Assembly: GCF_020166335.1 (NCBI RefSeq)
Contig: NZ_JAIUJR010000009.1
Coordinates: forward strand, 79,572 to 143,571
Direction: 5' to 3'
DNA: 64,000 nucleotides
Origin: Winogradskyella alexanderae
Lineage (GTDB): Bacteria > Bacteroidota > Bacteroidia > Flavobacteriales > Flavobacteriaceae
Shown: positions 1 to 9,067 of the stretch, in pieces
Layout of the letters: each line of letters opens with the position of its first letter
How positions within the stretch are numbered: the stretch's first letter is position 1
The notes under the pieces: model-generated
What the model was told of the DNA's origin: nothing
What the model saw: only the letters and a program-made list of their open reading frames with translations
Database searches by the model: none
Position numbers and translations under genes: made by a program

Positions 1-444
1 GTTGTATTCCTGGTCTGGTGCTACCTGATATTTAATACCAACCCATCCATGCCCTTTATATTTTTTTGCAAAATCTATAGTTGCAACTGTATTGGCATAA
101 GAGAAAAATATTTTATTAGGATGTTTTACTCTTGTAATCCGTTGTTCTATAAGATTAACCTCATGATTAAGCATTTTCCTTAATCGTGCTTCAGTGACAT
201 ATCTTTTATCATCTTCAATACCATAAATGGCATCACTGAAGTCTTTATCATAGGCAGACATGGTTTTTGCAATAGTACCTGATGCACCGCCAGCTCTAAA
301 GAATTGACGTACAGTTTCTTGTCCTGCTCCAATTTCAGCGAAAGTGCCGTAAATATCTTTGTTCAGATTTATCCTTAGAGCCTTGTCATTTAATGAAGGT
401 ATATTTTCTAAATCAAAGTCACCTTTGTACCTTATGTCTTCCAT
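1..444 (-). CDS. Conserved hypothetical protein, N-terminal part (runs off window)
   Basis: The minus strand is open from an ATG at 444 to the window edge, giving the first 148 residues of a longer protein. The segment has a glycine-rich stretch (GTFAEIGAGQE) followed by FFRAGGASGTIAKTMSAYDK and a DAIYG motif. This pattern belongs to a widespread family of about 500 residues. I recall it being labelled nicotinate-nucleotide adenylyltransferase in some genomes, without clear biochemical support. The gene diverges from the MBL hydrolase, and the 90-bp gap must hold both promoters. The start is chosen as the first ATG in a long open frame. I am sure it is coding but not of its function. Confidence 0.75.
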   Translation of the reverse strand, partial: MEDIRYKGDFDLENIPSLNDKALRINLNKDIYGTFAEIGAGQETVRQFFRAGGASGTIAKTMSAYDKDFSDAIYGIEDDKRYVTEARLRKMLNHEVNLIEQRITRVKHPNKIFFSYANTVATIDFAKKYKGHGWVGIKYQVAPDQEYN

Positions 445-534
445 AGAATTTGGGTTCTTCTTTATGTTGTAAAGGTACTATTTTAAGGTATTAAACAAAA
501 AAATTGCATTATTTTTGTCTTAAACTTAACAGTC

Positions 535-1308
535 TTGACAGTAACATTTTTAGGAACTGGTACGTCCCAAGGAATACCAATTATTGGCAGTACACATCCT
601 GTTTGCTTAAGTACAAACCCAAAAGATAAAAGATTAAGAGTTTCTGTTCTTGTTGAATGGGAAGACCATGTTTTTGTAGTTGACTGTGGCCCTGATTTTA
701 GACAGCAAATGCTAAATGCTCAGGTTTCAAGAATCGATGGTATCATTTTTACTCATGAACATGCAGACCACACTATGGGTCTAGATGACATTAGGCCTTT
801 CTTTTTTAGGCAAGGTGATATACCCTTGTATGCTCATAAGCGCGTTTTTAAGGCTTTAGAAAAGCGATTTGACTATATTTTTACGTCTGAGGCAAAATAT
901 CCCGGAGTCCCAAGCGTAATTAAGAATGAAATAAGTAACAAACCATTTATGGCTGGTAATCTTTACGTCATACCCATTGAAGGCTTTCATTATAAACTCC
1001 AAGTATTTGGGTTTAGATTTAAAGACTTTGCCTATCTCACCGATATGAAGACCGTTCCGGATGAGGAGATTTTAAAACTAAAAAATTTAGATGTTTTAGT
1101 CGTGAATGCTTTGCGTCAAGAACCTCATATGTCCCATTTTAATCTCGAAGAGGCTTTAGATTTTATTGAAAAAGCAAACCCAAAACGTGCTTATTTAACA
1201 CATATTAGTCATCATATGGGTTTTCATGACGAGGTACAACCAAAACTTCCTGAAAACGTCTATTTAGCTTACGATAACTTACAAATACAAATAAATAATG
1301 AAGAATAG
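535..1308 (+). CDS. MBL-fold metallo-hydrolase, PhnP-like
   Basis: A 257-residue metallo-beta-lactamase-fold hydrolase. The N-terminal TGTSQGIP loop, the THEHADHTMGLDD metal motif (near residue 74) and the C-terminal HISHHMGFHDEV segment place it near the PhnP group of phosphodiesterases, which act on cyclic phosphoribose-type or related phosphodiester substrates. The exact substrate cannot be read from the sequence. It starts at TTG, because the conserved first strand (MTVTFLGTG) begins directly there and no ATG lies upstream in frame. It overlaps the next gene by 11 bases, so the two are probably co-transcribed. It has no signal peptide and is cytoplasmic. Confidence 0.85.
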   Translation: MTVTFLGTGTSQGIPIIGSTHPVCLSTNPKDKRLRVSVLVEWEDHVFVVDCGPDFRQQMLNAQVSRIDGIIFTHEHADHTMGLDDIRPFFFRQGDIPLYAHKRVFKALEKRFDYIFTSEAKYPGVPSVIKNEISNKPFMAGNLYVIPIEGFHYKLQVFGFRFKDFAYLTDMKTVPDEEILKLKNLDVLVVNALRQEPHMSHFNLEEALDFIEKANPKRAYLTHISHHMGFHDEVQPKLPENVYLAYDNLQIQINNEE

Positions 1309-1804
1309 GATTTTTATGTATCTGTTTTTGTTTTCTGTTTTACTAATTGTTTTTCAATATGTAAACTCAAAAAATATCATTGATAAGTATGAAAATGATA
1401 TTCAGGCATATAAAACAAATATATTAGAACAAGAACAGAGGCTTGCTACATTAGAGGAGAACAATTATGAGCTTGCTCATTTTAATATTGAAGGTAATGA
1501 AGCTGCGTTGACCTATTTTGAAGATATGGGTTACAAAACAGAAGAATTAATTCCTGCCATTATTGACGGACTATATAGTATGAATAATTATAAAGGTGAA
1601 GACCACCCAATTGTACCTTATGTTTCTATGACAGAATCTAAAATGGTTATAAATAAAGTAAGGATATTAAATCATAAATGGCTTATTGCAGATTTCACAG
1701 ATTCACAAAACTGGGGCGAGATATTTGTTACTTATGAAATTGATGAGAACAACGACTTAAAATATAAATTGGTTGAGTATCTCATGTATCCTGTACAGTA
1801 CTAA
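1298..1804 (+). CDS. Hypothetical protein with N-terminal membrane anchor and coiled coil
   Basis: A 168-residue protein with an N-terminal hydrophobic helix (residues 5-22). A charged heptad-like coiled coil follows (about 25-55), then a globular C-terminal half rich in aromatic and acidic residues. The topology suggests a single-pass inner-membrane protein or uncleaved signal anchor with a periplasmic domain. It begins inside the end of the MBL hydrolase gene (ATGAAGAATAG overlap), which indicates translational coupling. Its stop overlaps the stop of the convergent esterase gene in a shared CTAA. I do not recognise a family. Confidence 0.75.
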   Translation: MKNRIFMYLFLFSVLLIVFQYVNSKNIIDKYENDIQAYKTNILEQEQRLATLEENNYELAHFNIEGNEAALTYFEDMGYKTEELIPAIIDGLYSMNNYKGEDHPIVPYVSMTESKMVINKVRILNHKWLIADFTDSQNWGEIFVTYEIDENNDLKYKLVEYLMYPVQY

Positions 1805-2445
1805 ATATATTGCTCTAGCCAATTTTTAAAATCATGAAAATTTTGAGGAGCAACACCGTGCCCAACCGGATATTCTTTATAAGTATGATTAATATCTAAT
1901 CTATGAAGAAATTCTGGTGCTTTTCTTGCCCATTCAACAGGAATAACCTGATCTGCAAATCCGTGCGAACAAAAGAAATTTAAGTGTTTGTAATGATCTT
2001 TATTTAAACTTTCAGGTAATAAATCTTCATTTATATAGCCACTAAGCGCAACAATGTTTTTTACTTTATCAGGGTGATTTAGAGCAACAGAATAGCTTAA
2101 AATCGTACCTTGACTAAAACCTAAAAGTGTAACATTATTGGGATTTACAGGATATTTGGTGCAGGCATAGTCTATAAAGTCTGAAATCAATTCTACAGAA
2201 TTGTGCGCTTGCTCATTATTGCTCCATTTGCCTTTTTCGGCATCAAAATTAATAGCATACCATGCATTGCCAAAAGGTTGCATCCTGTATGGTGCACGTA
2301 ATGAAATTATGAAAAATTCTTTTGGGAGTTCTTGAGCAAATGAGAATAAATCATTTTCATCACTTCCGTAGCCGTGGCACATAATCAATAAGGGCGCATT
2401 GGTTGTTAAGCTTGAAGGTTTTTTAACGTAAAATAAATCTGTCAT
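1801..2445 (-). CDS. Alpha/beta hydrolase, phospholipase/carboxylesterase family
   Basis: A 214-residue alpha/beta hydrolase. It has an oxyanion-side HGYGSDENDL motif near residue 25, a GFSQG nucleophile elbow (about residue 109), a C-terminal Asp in HGFADQVIP and a catalytic His in the VGHGV segment. Length and motifs match the carboxylesterase/lysophospholipase family (YpfH/Est-like) acting on short-chain or acyl esters in the cytoplasm. It lies six bases downstream of the Tic20-like membrane gene and ends the minus-strand run 5985-1801, so it is probably the last gene of that operon. Substrate unknown. Confidence 0.85.
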   Translation of the reverse strand: MTDLFYVKKPSSLTTNAPLLIMCHGYGSDENDLFSFAQELPKEFFIISLRAPYRMQPFGNAWYAINFDAEKGKWSNNEQAHNSVELISDFIDYACTKYPVNPNNVTLLGFSQGTILSYSVALNHPDKVKNIVALSGYINEDLLPESLNKDHYKHLNFFCSHGFADQVIPVEWARKAPEFLHRLDINHTYKEYPVGHGVAPQNFHDFKNWLEQYI

Positions 2446-2451
2446 AATCAG

Positions 2452-2784
2452 TTAGTTGCCCAAAGACTTGAATATTTTTTGAAAGACATCGCCTAAAATA
2501 GGAATACTATTTAATTTGCCAGAGACAGCACCTAAAATACCGTAAACGAATAAAACAGCGAAGAAAATCCAGAAACTGTAGGTGAGCATCCAACTATCAA
2601 AACCGCTAATTACATAACCTAAAATAAAGTATAGCAGCCATAGCCCAAGACTTTGCCTAACGTGAAATGCGGTTAGTTTATTTTGCTTTTCTTGATTCAT
2701 AAAAAAGGCAATTAAAACACCAATAATTGTAATATAGGCAACTACAGCTAACGTTTTGCCATTTTCTGGGGCATTTGCATTCAT
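2452..2784 (-). CDS. Small Tic20/DUF4870-like membrane protein
   Basis: A 110-residue protein with about three hydrophobic helices (residues 10-28, 45-65, 70-88). It also has the short motif KLTAFHVRQSLGLW, typical of the DUF4870/Tic20-like family of small bacterial membrane proteins whose function is not settled. It lies two bases from the dihydroorotase-like gene and six from the esterase, so it belongs to the same operon. Nothing in the sequence indicates an enzymatic role. Confidence 0.8.
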   Translation of the reverse strand: MNANAPENGKTLAVVAYITIIGVLIAFFMNQEKQNKLTAFHVRQSLGLWLLYFILGYVISGFDSWMLTYSFWIFFAVLFVYGILGAVSGKLNSIPILGDVFQKIFKSLGN

Positions 2785-2785
2785 T

Positions 2786-4036
2786 TTATAAGATAATTTT
2801 GCTATTAGAAATTATCCCGTAGACTAGACCTTTTAGTTCTTTATTTATGAAGGCACTGTTTTTTGATTTAGACGAGATGTTAGATATCGAAAAAGTGTAT
2901 GTTTCATCGGGATTAAATAGGCTCAAATTTGCTGTTTCACCAACATTAATAGAGTTTTCTGAAACTCCAAACCTAGATTTTCCTTTGGTTAATAACGCTA
3001 TGGTTTGTTTTGTTGTGAAAATTGTTTGAAGTGCGCCAAAGGCAGATTCTAAACCAATTGTACCGTATTTGGCATAGTCAAATTCAACTTTCTTATTCTC
3101 AATATCAATTGGATTGTGATCTGAAGTTACCATATCTATTGTGCCATCTTTTAAGCCTTCAATTAAGGCATCACAATCCTTTTGAGTCCGTAATGGTGGC
3201 AATACTTTAAAATTAGTATCAAAATCCTTAAGAGTGTCATCAGTTAAAATAAGGTTGTGGATTGCTACACTACACGTTACATCAAGCTTTTTCGCTTTTG
3301 CCTCTCGTATCAGTTCAACAGATTTAGCAGTGGATATAGTTGGGATATGCAATTTTCCCTCTGTGTATTCTAATAAAAACAAATCCCTTATAATTTGCAA
3401 TTCTTCCGCTAAATTAGGATTGCCTTTCAGGCCCAACTTTGTGCTGTTAACATGTTCATTCACGACACCTAAACTTGAAATTTTAGTTTCTTGTGGAAAC
3501 GAACAGATTAGACCGTTAAAATTGCTTGCGTACTGTAAAGCAATTTTAGCCAAATTTGGATTTGCTATTGGTTTTTGATAATCGTAAAATGCTACTGCAC
3601 CGGCATTACCCATGTCATAAAGTTCTGCTAAATCGGTACCTTCACTATTTTTTGTTAAAGCTCCAATTGGTAACAAGGAGGTCGCTGCGCCATCAGCTTT
3701 TGATTTCACAAAAGTGATATCAGCATAACTGTCCAAAACCGGCTGTGTATTTGGATTTAGCGCAATTGCAGTAAAACCCGAATTTGCTGCGGTTTTTAAA
3801 CCATTTGAAATTGTTTCTCTTTCTTCAAAACCAGGTTCACCAAATGAGACACTACTATCAAACCATCCAGATGACACATGGAGGTTTGCTAGCTTAACTT
3901 CTTTGTAGTTATTAGGATTGGAAATTCTTTTTGAAATCTTAGTGATACGACTTTTTTCAATTAAAATATCAACAGTCTGGTTGTGAAAATCACTTTTTGA
4001 ATCAACCACTGTTGCAGATTTTAGGAGTGCGTTCAT
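2786..4036 (-). CDS. Dihydroorotase-like protein lacking HxH metal ligands (pseudo-enzyme)
   Basis: A 416-residue amidohydrolase-superfamily protein with the dihydroorotase fold throughout. It keeps the VLPPLRTQKD and TSDHNPID segments and one helix-preceding His (AIHNLIL). At the signature DxHxHxREPG, however, it reads DSSVSFGEPG (residues 60-69). Both metal-binding histidines are Ser and the substrate-binding Arg is Gly. By analogy with the inactive PyrC' partner of aspartate transcarbamoylase, it is probably non-catalytic for dihydroorotate and may be structural or regulatory. It overlaps the BatA-like gene by four bases (ATGA). The label dihydroorotase is a family call, not an activity claim. 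Confidence 0.85.
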   Translation of the reverse strand: MNALLKSATVVDSKSDFHNQTVDILIEKSRITKISKRISNPNNYKEVKLANLHVSSGWFDSSVSFGEPGFEERETISNGLKTAANSGFTAIALNPNTQPVLDSYADITFVKSKADGAATSLLPIGALTKNSEGTDLAELYDMGNAGAVAFYDYQKPIANPNLAKIALQYASNFNGLICSFPQETKISSLGVVNEHVNSTKLGLKGNPNLAEELQIIRDLFLLEYTEGKLHIPTISTAKSVELIREAKAKKLDVTCSVAIHNLILTDDTLKDFDTNFKVLPPLRTQKDCDALIEGLKDGTIDMVTSDHNPIDIENKKVEFDYAKYGTIGLESAFGALQTIFTTKQTIALLTKGKSRFGVSENSINVGETANLSLFNPDETYTFSISNISSKSKNSAFINKELKGLVYGIISNSKIIL

Positions 4037-5985
4037 TTAAGATATTTTAAAATGAGCAATTCTATAATTAGAAATATCAGCGCAAAAATAACAAACCATT
4101 TCCATAGGGCATTAACATTTGCATTACTTTTTATGCTTTTTATGGTATTTGCAAGACTTGTATGGGTATTAATATTTCCAAAAGATTCTAAGTTTAAATA
4201 ATTCGTATTGCTTTCATCTCTACTATAGTTAAAACTTATGTTTTGAAGTACTGCATCACCATTTTTCACCTGAAAAATGCCAGCGCTATCAGGATATTCA
4301 CCGATTTCTAAGGTTACAGTTCTACTGTAGGATTTTTGTGGCGGAATAATAACTAATTCGTTTTTGTGAAGGCTCAATATATCATCTTGCCCAATTGCAG
4401 TTTCAATTGCTACTGCATTTGGTTGTCCTAATTTGTAATAGAGTTTTGGAAGTTTTAAACTTTGCAGTCCGATATTATAAAGTACGGGAACAATGAGAGG
4501 TGAGTTTTTAAAATTAGTATTATCATTATTTAATGAGGATGAGAAAGCAAAACCATTTTTTATCCCTTGTAAAAACACACTACCATCCTCGAAAAACAAA
4601 ATGCCATTTACATTGTTGTTAAACTTGTAGGTATTGTCTATTCGAGGATATTGAAAATTATTTACTCTAGCATAAAATGAATTAGCTAAAAGTGGATGGT
4701 CATAGTTTATTGTGGTTAACCGTTTATTTGATTGCATATTGATATCATAACTAGATATACTTATATTATCAAATAACTGATTATAAGTATTTAATATTAT
4801 ATTATTTGAAGGTATAATTAAAATACTGCCTCCGTCTTTTTTAAAATCGACTAAGGCCGTTATAAGTGCATTAGACAATGATTTCAACTCATTAACTATT
4901 ATTAAATTTTGCTCTTTTATTATATTATAATTTAGTGCATCAAGCTGGTAGGCACTATATTCAAATTCGTCTTCGGTATAAACTCGATTTAAGAACGCGC
5001 TATTAGAATTTTCATTAATTACTAATACTTTAATCTTAGGTTTTTGTTCAATATTAAAATAAAAACTATTATCATATTGAAGCCCAATATCTTCCAGCTC
5101 TAGCCTTCCGTTTATTTTTGTATTGTTAGACACTGTAAAGGTTGTTTTTGCTTCATCGTTTATACGAACAGCAGTTTTTGCGAGCAATTCGTCATTGTTA
5201 AACAAAGAAACACTTACGTTTTCTAATGGCTCTCCATAATTTTTAAGATTAACTGTTAAGTCTATGGTTTCAGCATTTGTGTTTTCAACGTAAACACTGT
5301 CAATACTGACATTGGCTTTTAAATTAGACTTCGGCTGAACAAAACTAAGATTATAAGCACTATCAGTTTCAATATTAGTTAGCCCATTTTTAACTTGAAA
5401 ATCTGAAACCAAAACCAAATTTTTTTCTGTATTTGTTTCATTTGAGAATAACTGTTTGCCCTTCAGGAGTGCGGCATCATAGTTTAATTGAATAGGAGTG
5501 AAATTAAGATTAATTAGCTCGTTTTTAATAGCCTTAATACTCGTATTTGCAAATGTTTTGTCGTTAGTAAATAAGCTTAAGGTTTCGTCTTCAGGAATAG
5601 TATTAATGACATCTTGTATAGTTTCGTTAAGTAAGGAACCGTTTTGTCCTTTTGCTTGCATGCTAAAGGAATTATCTAAATAAATAACAGTTTCTTGCTT
5701 TTCGTTAAAATTGTTAGTTTTTGGAATAAATGGTTGTGAAAAGGCTAAAACAATAGAAGCTGTTAATAGCAGCCGGGTTATAAGTGTAAGCCATTTTTTA
5801 ATTTGAGAACTTTTTCGGGTTTGCAGATTTACCGATTTCAAAAACTTTACATTCGTGAATTCAACTTTCTGGAAACGCCTTAACTGGAATAGGTGAATAA
5901 GAATAGGAATTATTAGTATAAAGAGAGCGTAAAGTAATTCTGGATGTTTAAACTGCATTCCTTCTTGACGTGTAAAGCGTTTCAA
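4033..5985 (-). CDS. BatA-domain membrane protein with von Willebrand-like region
   Basis: A 650-residue protein. The N-terminus (MQFKHPELLYALFILIIPILIHLFQLRR) is the BatA N-terminal double-helix module. A second helix lies near residues 65-85, then a VWA-like segment begins VIYLDNSFSM (about 103) with a MIDAS-like DxSxS. A long beta-rich periplasmic portion ends in a final membrane helix (about 626-645). Such proteins are common in Bacteroidota and thought to act in envelope homeostasis. The first ATG at 5985 precedes nine residues before MQFKHP, so the true start may be at MQF. It is the first gene of a four-gene minus-strand operon with the dihydroorotase-like, Tic20-like and esterase genes. 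Confidence 0.85.
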   Translation of the reverse strand: MKRFTRQEGMQFKHPELLYALFILIIPILIHLFQLRRFQKVEFTNVKFLKSVNLQTRKSSQIKKWLTLITRLLLTASIVLAFSQPFIPKTNNFNEKQETVIYLDNSFSMQAKGQNGSLLNETIQDVINTIPEDETLSLFTNDKTFANTSIKAIKNELINLNFTPIQLNYDAALLKGKQLFSNETNTEKNLVLVSDFQVKNGLTNIETDSAYNLSFVQPKSNLKANVSIDSVYVENTNAETIDLTVNLKNYGEPLENVSVSLFNNDELLAKTAVRINDEAKTTFTVSNNTKINGRLELEDIGLQYDNSFYFNIEQKPKIKVLVINENSNSAFLNRVYTEDEFEYSAYQLDALNYNIIKEQNLIIVNELKSLSNALITALVDFKKDGGSILIIPSNNIILNTYNQLFDNISISSYDINMQSNKRLTTINYDHPLLANSFYARVNNFQYPRIDNTYKFNNNVNGILFFEDGSVFLQGIKNGFAFSSSLNNDNTNFKNSPLIVPVLYNIGLQSLKLPKLYYKLGQPNAVAIETAIGQDDILSLHKNELVIIPPQKSYSRTVTLEIGEYPDSAGIFQVKNGDAVLQNISFNYSRDESNTNYLNLESFGNINTHTSLANTIKSIKSNANVNALWKWFVIFALIFLIIELLILKYLK

Positions 5986-6030
5986 ATATAGAAAATGAAT
6001 GGTGATAACAATAATGCACTTTGGAGAAAT

Positions 6031-7038
6031 TTAACAGAAAAAAAAATAATCTTGCATTGATATCATTTGACGCTTTTTAAAATAGTCTTTAATTTCGGAT
6101 TGCGCATCTTCATTGGCCACTGTTACAATGCTTTGCGGATTATGTAGTTCTTTTAAATACTCAAAACTTAATAACTTTTGTTCGTAAATTTTTTTGGTAA
6201 TTTTTTTTGGATTATCACATATCCAAAAAAAGGGGATATTATTCTTTAATAATAATTTGGCTATTGTCTTACCCTTAGTTCCAGCTCCCCAAACTGTCAA
6301 TGGTCTTGTGCTGTCGTAATCTAATTCTAAGAAATAACGCACTTTAATATCTAAAAAATAGTTTTGAGCATAATGTTCGTGTGTTCTTGAAGTTCGGTTG
6401 CTGTAATCCCTCCAGTGCAGTAATACCTTATTGCATGGAATACACTTAAAACCTGCTTTATAAAACCTAAACGTTAGGTCGTAATCTTCGGGGTAAATAT
6501 TTGGTTTAAAACCGCCACATAAATCAAAATCATCTCTGTGAAGCATCCAACATGGTGATGGAATAACACATTCCTTATAAATTTCTGAGTAATTTTTGCC
6601 TGTTTTTGTTAGACCATTGATCCATTTTTCATATCTAGCATAACCGTCACTTACGCCATCCTCTCTAAAATATTTGACCATCCCTACGGACAAGTGCCTT
6701 TTGCCATAAGCTTTTAAATCGTTTAACATATGTAAAAGTCTATCGGTCATCATTATATCATCGCTGTCCATTCTTGTGATATAATCACCCGAAGAAAAAA
6801 GATATGCTGTTCTTAAGGCATTAATTATACCTGATCCTTCATTTGGAAAAAGCCTAATTCTGGTATCGTATTCGCTATAACTCCTTACAATATCTTGTGA
6901 GCTATCATTTGAGTGATCATTAATAAAAATGGCTTCCCAATCTGTATAATTCTGATTACGAATTGATTCTATACATTCTCTTATGTAATGTGACGTATTT
7001 TTAAAAGGGATTAATATGCTAATAACAGGACTTGACAC
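6031..7038 (-). CDS. Family 2 glycosyltransferase with C-terminal Rossmann-like domain
   Basis: A 335-residue protein. Residues 1-230 are a GT-A glycosyltransferase 2 domain: SILIPFKN start, NDHSNDSS, TRMDSDD (the metal/sugar-nucleotide DxD-type motif near residue 97) and PEDYDL, with a Trp-Arg acceptor loop LHWRDYSNRTS. Residues 245-335 begin TVWGAGTKGKTIAKLLL, a GxGxxG nucleotide-binding-like fold with an ICDNPKK turn. Its role is not evident; it may be a sugar-nucleotide sensor or an inactive oxidoreductase-like module. It diverges from the M61 peptidase gene. It probably transfers a sugar onto a surface polysaccharide or lipid in the cytoplasm. Donor and acceptor unknown. Confidence 0.85.
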   Translation of the reverse strand: MSSPVISILIPFKNTSHYIRECIESIRNQNYTDWEAIFINDHSNDSSQDIVRSYSEYDTRIRLFPNEGSGIINALRTAYLFSSGDYITRMDSDDIMMTDRLLHMLNDLKAYGKRHLSVGMVKYFREDGVSDGYARYEKWINGLTKTGKNYSEIYKECVIPSPCWMLHRDDFDLCGGFKPNIYPEDYDLTFRFYKAGFKCIPCNKVLLHWRDYSNRTSRTHEHYAQNYFLDIKVRYFLELDYDSTRPLTVWGAGTKGKTIAKLLLKNNIPFFWICDNPKKITKKIYEQKLLSFEYLKELHNPQSIVTVANEDAQSEIKDYFKKRQMISMQDYFFFC

Positions 7039-7121
7039 GAAACGAATTTAACAAAACCTTTAGATTATAAGGCGTAACAGGTCGTAGTTTTGTGCGACAT
7101 TTAGAAAAATAATTTAAAAAA

Positions 7122-9014
7122 ATGAAGAAGTTTTTAGCCCTATTTAGTCTCAGCATTGTTTTAGTAGGTTGTGGTTCTGCAAAACAAACAATTGATGATT
7201 TGGCCGTTAGTAACCCAATCGTAACAAGTCTTAATCTTTCTGAAGTAACAGACGATAAAGTACCCGTGACAATTAATCCAGGAAGATTTACAAAAGAAAC
7301 AGTAACGTATAGACTCCCAAGAGTAGTCCAAGGCACGTATTCTGTAAGTGATTTTGGAAAATATGTTGATGATTTTAAGGCGATAGATTACGAGGGCAAT
7401 ACTTTACAGGTGACTAAAATAGATACTAATTCATGGACTATTACTGATGCTACCAAGCTCGATAGGATAGAATATTTTGTAAATGATACCTTTGATATTG
7501 AAACCTCGGGTGGTATACAGGGTGAACAGCCCTTTTCACCAGCAGGAACTAATATAGAACCTGAAAACTACGTTTTAAATCTTCACGGATTTGTCGGTTA
7601 TTTCGATTCTTTGAAGAATAGTACTTATACTTTAGATATTACCGCTCCTGCAGATTTCATAAGAACATCTGCCTTAGAAACTAAAGGCACAAGAACATCG
7701 GAGGACGGGGCTTCGATTACAAGTAGCTATTATGCACCAAGATATTTTGAGATTACTGATAACCCTATGATGTATGGTAAACTAGATGTTGAGGAATTTA
7801 TGGTTGGTGATATTAAAATAGTGTTGAGCTTGTACTCTCCAACAAAGCAACACACAGCATCAAGTCTAAAAGAAACGGTATATGAAATGATGGAGGCTCA
7901 AAAGGCCTACTTAGGAGATATTAACTCTACACCTAGATACGATATCTATGTCTACCTTTCACGAGGAGATGAAACCTCTCCAAAAGGGTTTGGTGCTCTA
8001 GAGCACCACACCTCAACGGTTGTAGTTTTTCCAGAGGATAGCTCCTTAGAAGGCTTAAAAGCTCAAATGGTAGATGTTGTTGCCCACGAATTTTTCCATA
8101 TCGTAACACCATTATCAGTACATTCTGAGGATGTGCACTATTTTGATTACAATAAGCCAACATTTTCAAAGCATTTATGGATGTACGAAGGCGTAACTGA
8201 ATACTTTGCACAACATTTTCAGGTTTACGAAGGCCTAATTGACAATAATCAGTTTTACAACTCGATCATTCAAAAAATTAACATTTCCAAGAATTTGGAC
8301 GATGCAATGAGCTTTACCATTATGAGTGAAAATGTTTTGGAAGAACCATACGCATCAAACTATTACAATGTTTACATGAAGGGTGCCTTAATTGGGATGT
8401 GCATTGACATTCTAATGCGTAAGGAAAGCAAGGGTCAACGCAGTATGCTTTCGCTTATGAAAGAATTGTCAAACAAATATGGTAAGAATAAACCTTTTGA
8501 AGACGATAAAATTATTGATGAGATAACTTCAATGACCTACCCAAGTATTGGTGAGTTTTTTAAAACTCATGTTGAGGGTGATGTACCAATCAATTATGAT
8601 GAGTTTTTTGAAATGGTTGGCTTAACTTACGGCACATCTGAAGCTCCTACAAATTATATTTTTGCAGGAGGCCAAAATATCATTTTTGATGCAGACCCTC
8701 AGAAAGGTGAAATATTCTTTTCGGAAATGGCTTTGAAAAATTCTTTTTGGGCTTCCCAAGGTATAAAAACTGGAGATGTTATTAAGAAGGTCAATGGCAA
8801 AGATTTAACTTTAATGAATGCCCAGGAGATTATTACAGGCATGTTCAGTTGGCAAGAAGGAGAGGAGATAGACGTAGAATTGAATAGAAACGGAGAAACG
8901 ATTTCAATAAAAACAGTGTTGACTGAGGCAACTGCAGAGGCAGAAGGCTTAATTGAAGATGAGAATGCTTCGGCAGACCAAATAGCTTTACGCAAAGCCT
9001 GGTTAAAAGGTTAG
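7122..9014 (+). CDS. M61-family peptidase (glycyl aminopeptidase-like) lipoprotein with PDZ domain
   Basis: A 630-residue exported metallopeptidase. A lipoprotein signal (MKKFLALFSLSIVLVGCGS) places Cys17 as the lipidated residue. An N-terminal beta domain precedes the zinc motif VVAHEFFHIV (HExxH near residue 322) with a downstream WMYEGVTEYF glutamate ligand. The C-terminal 120 residues form a PDZ domain (ASQGIKTGDVIKKVNGKDL). Known M61 enzymes remove N-terminal Gly or Ala. The gene diverges from the glycosyltransferase and ends at a strong bidirectional terminator shared with the convergent S10 peptidase gene. Family call confident, physiological substrate unknown. Confidence 0.9.
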   Translation: MKKFLALFSLSIVLVGCGSAKQTIDDLAVSNPIVTSLNLSEVTDDKVPVTINPGRFTKETVTYRLPRVVQGTYSVSDFGKYVDDFKAIDYEGNTLQVTKIDTNSWTITDATKLDRIEYFVNDTFDIETSGGIQGEQPFSPAGTNIEPENYVLNLHGFVGYFDSLKNSTYTLDITAPADFIRTSALETKGTRTSEDGASITSSYYAPRYFEITDNPMMYGKLDVEEFMVGDIKIVLSLYSPTKQHTASSLKETVYEMMEAQKAYLGDINSTPRYDIYVYLSRGDETSPKGFGALEHHTSTVVVFPEDSSLEGLKAQMVDVVAHEFFHIVTPLSVHSEDVHYFDYNKPTFSKHLWMYEGVTEYFAQHFQVYEGLIDNNQFYNSIIQKINISKNLDDAMSFTIMSENVLEEPYASNYYNVYMKGALIGMCIDILMRKESKGQRSMLSLMKELSNKYGKNKPFEDDKIIDEITSMTYPSIGEFFKTHVEGDVPINYDEFFEMVGLTYGTSEAPTNYIFAGGQNIIFDADPQKGEIFFSEMALKNSFWASQGIKTGDVIKKVNGKDLTLMNAQEIITGMFSWQEGEEIDVELNRNGETISIKTVLTEATAEAEGLIEDENASADQIALRKAWLKG

Positions 9015-9030
9015 AAACTTATATTGTCAT

Positions 9031-9067
9031 AACAAAAAAGGCTTTCATTTGGAAAGCCTTTTTTGTT
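9031..9067. terminator. Bidirectional rho-independent terminator
   Basis: A perfect 16-bp inverted repeat (9031-9046 and 9052-9067) with a 5-nt loop. Its ends are A-rich on one side and T-rich on the other, so each strand yields a hairpin followed by a U tract. It lies between the convergent M61 and S10 peptidase genes and just overlaps the stop codon of the latter. Confidence 0.9.

Noticed and set aside
2786..4036. Naming the gene pyrC with full dihydroorotase activity
   Set aside because: The HxH metal ligands and substrate Arg are replaced, so the symbol would imply an activity the sequence does not support.
7019..7336. Minus-strand frame overlapping the start of the M61 peptidase
   Set aside because: It is the antisense shadow of the M61 signal peptide region and has no independent start or family features.
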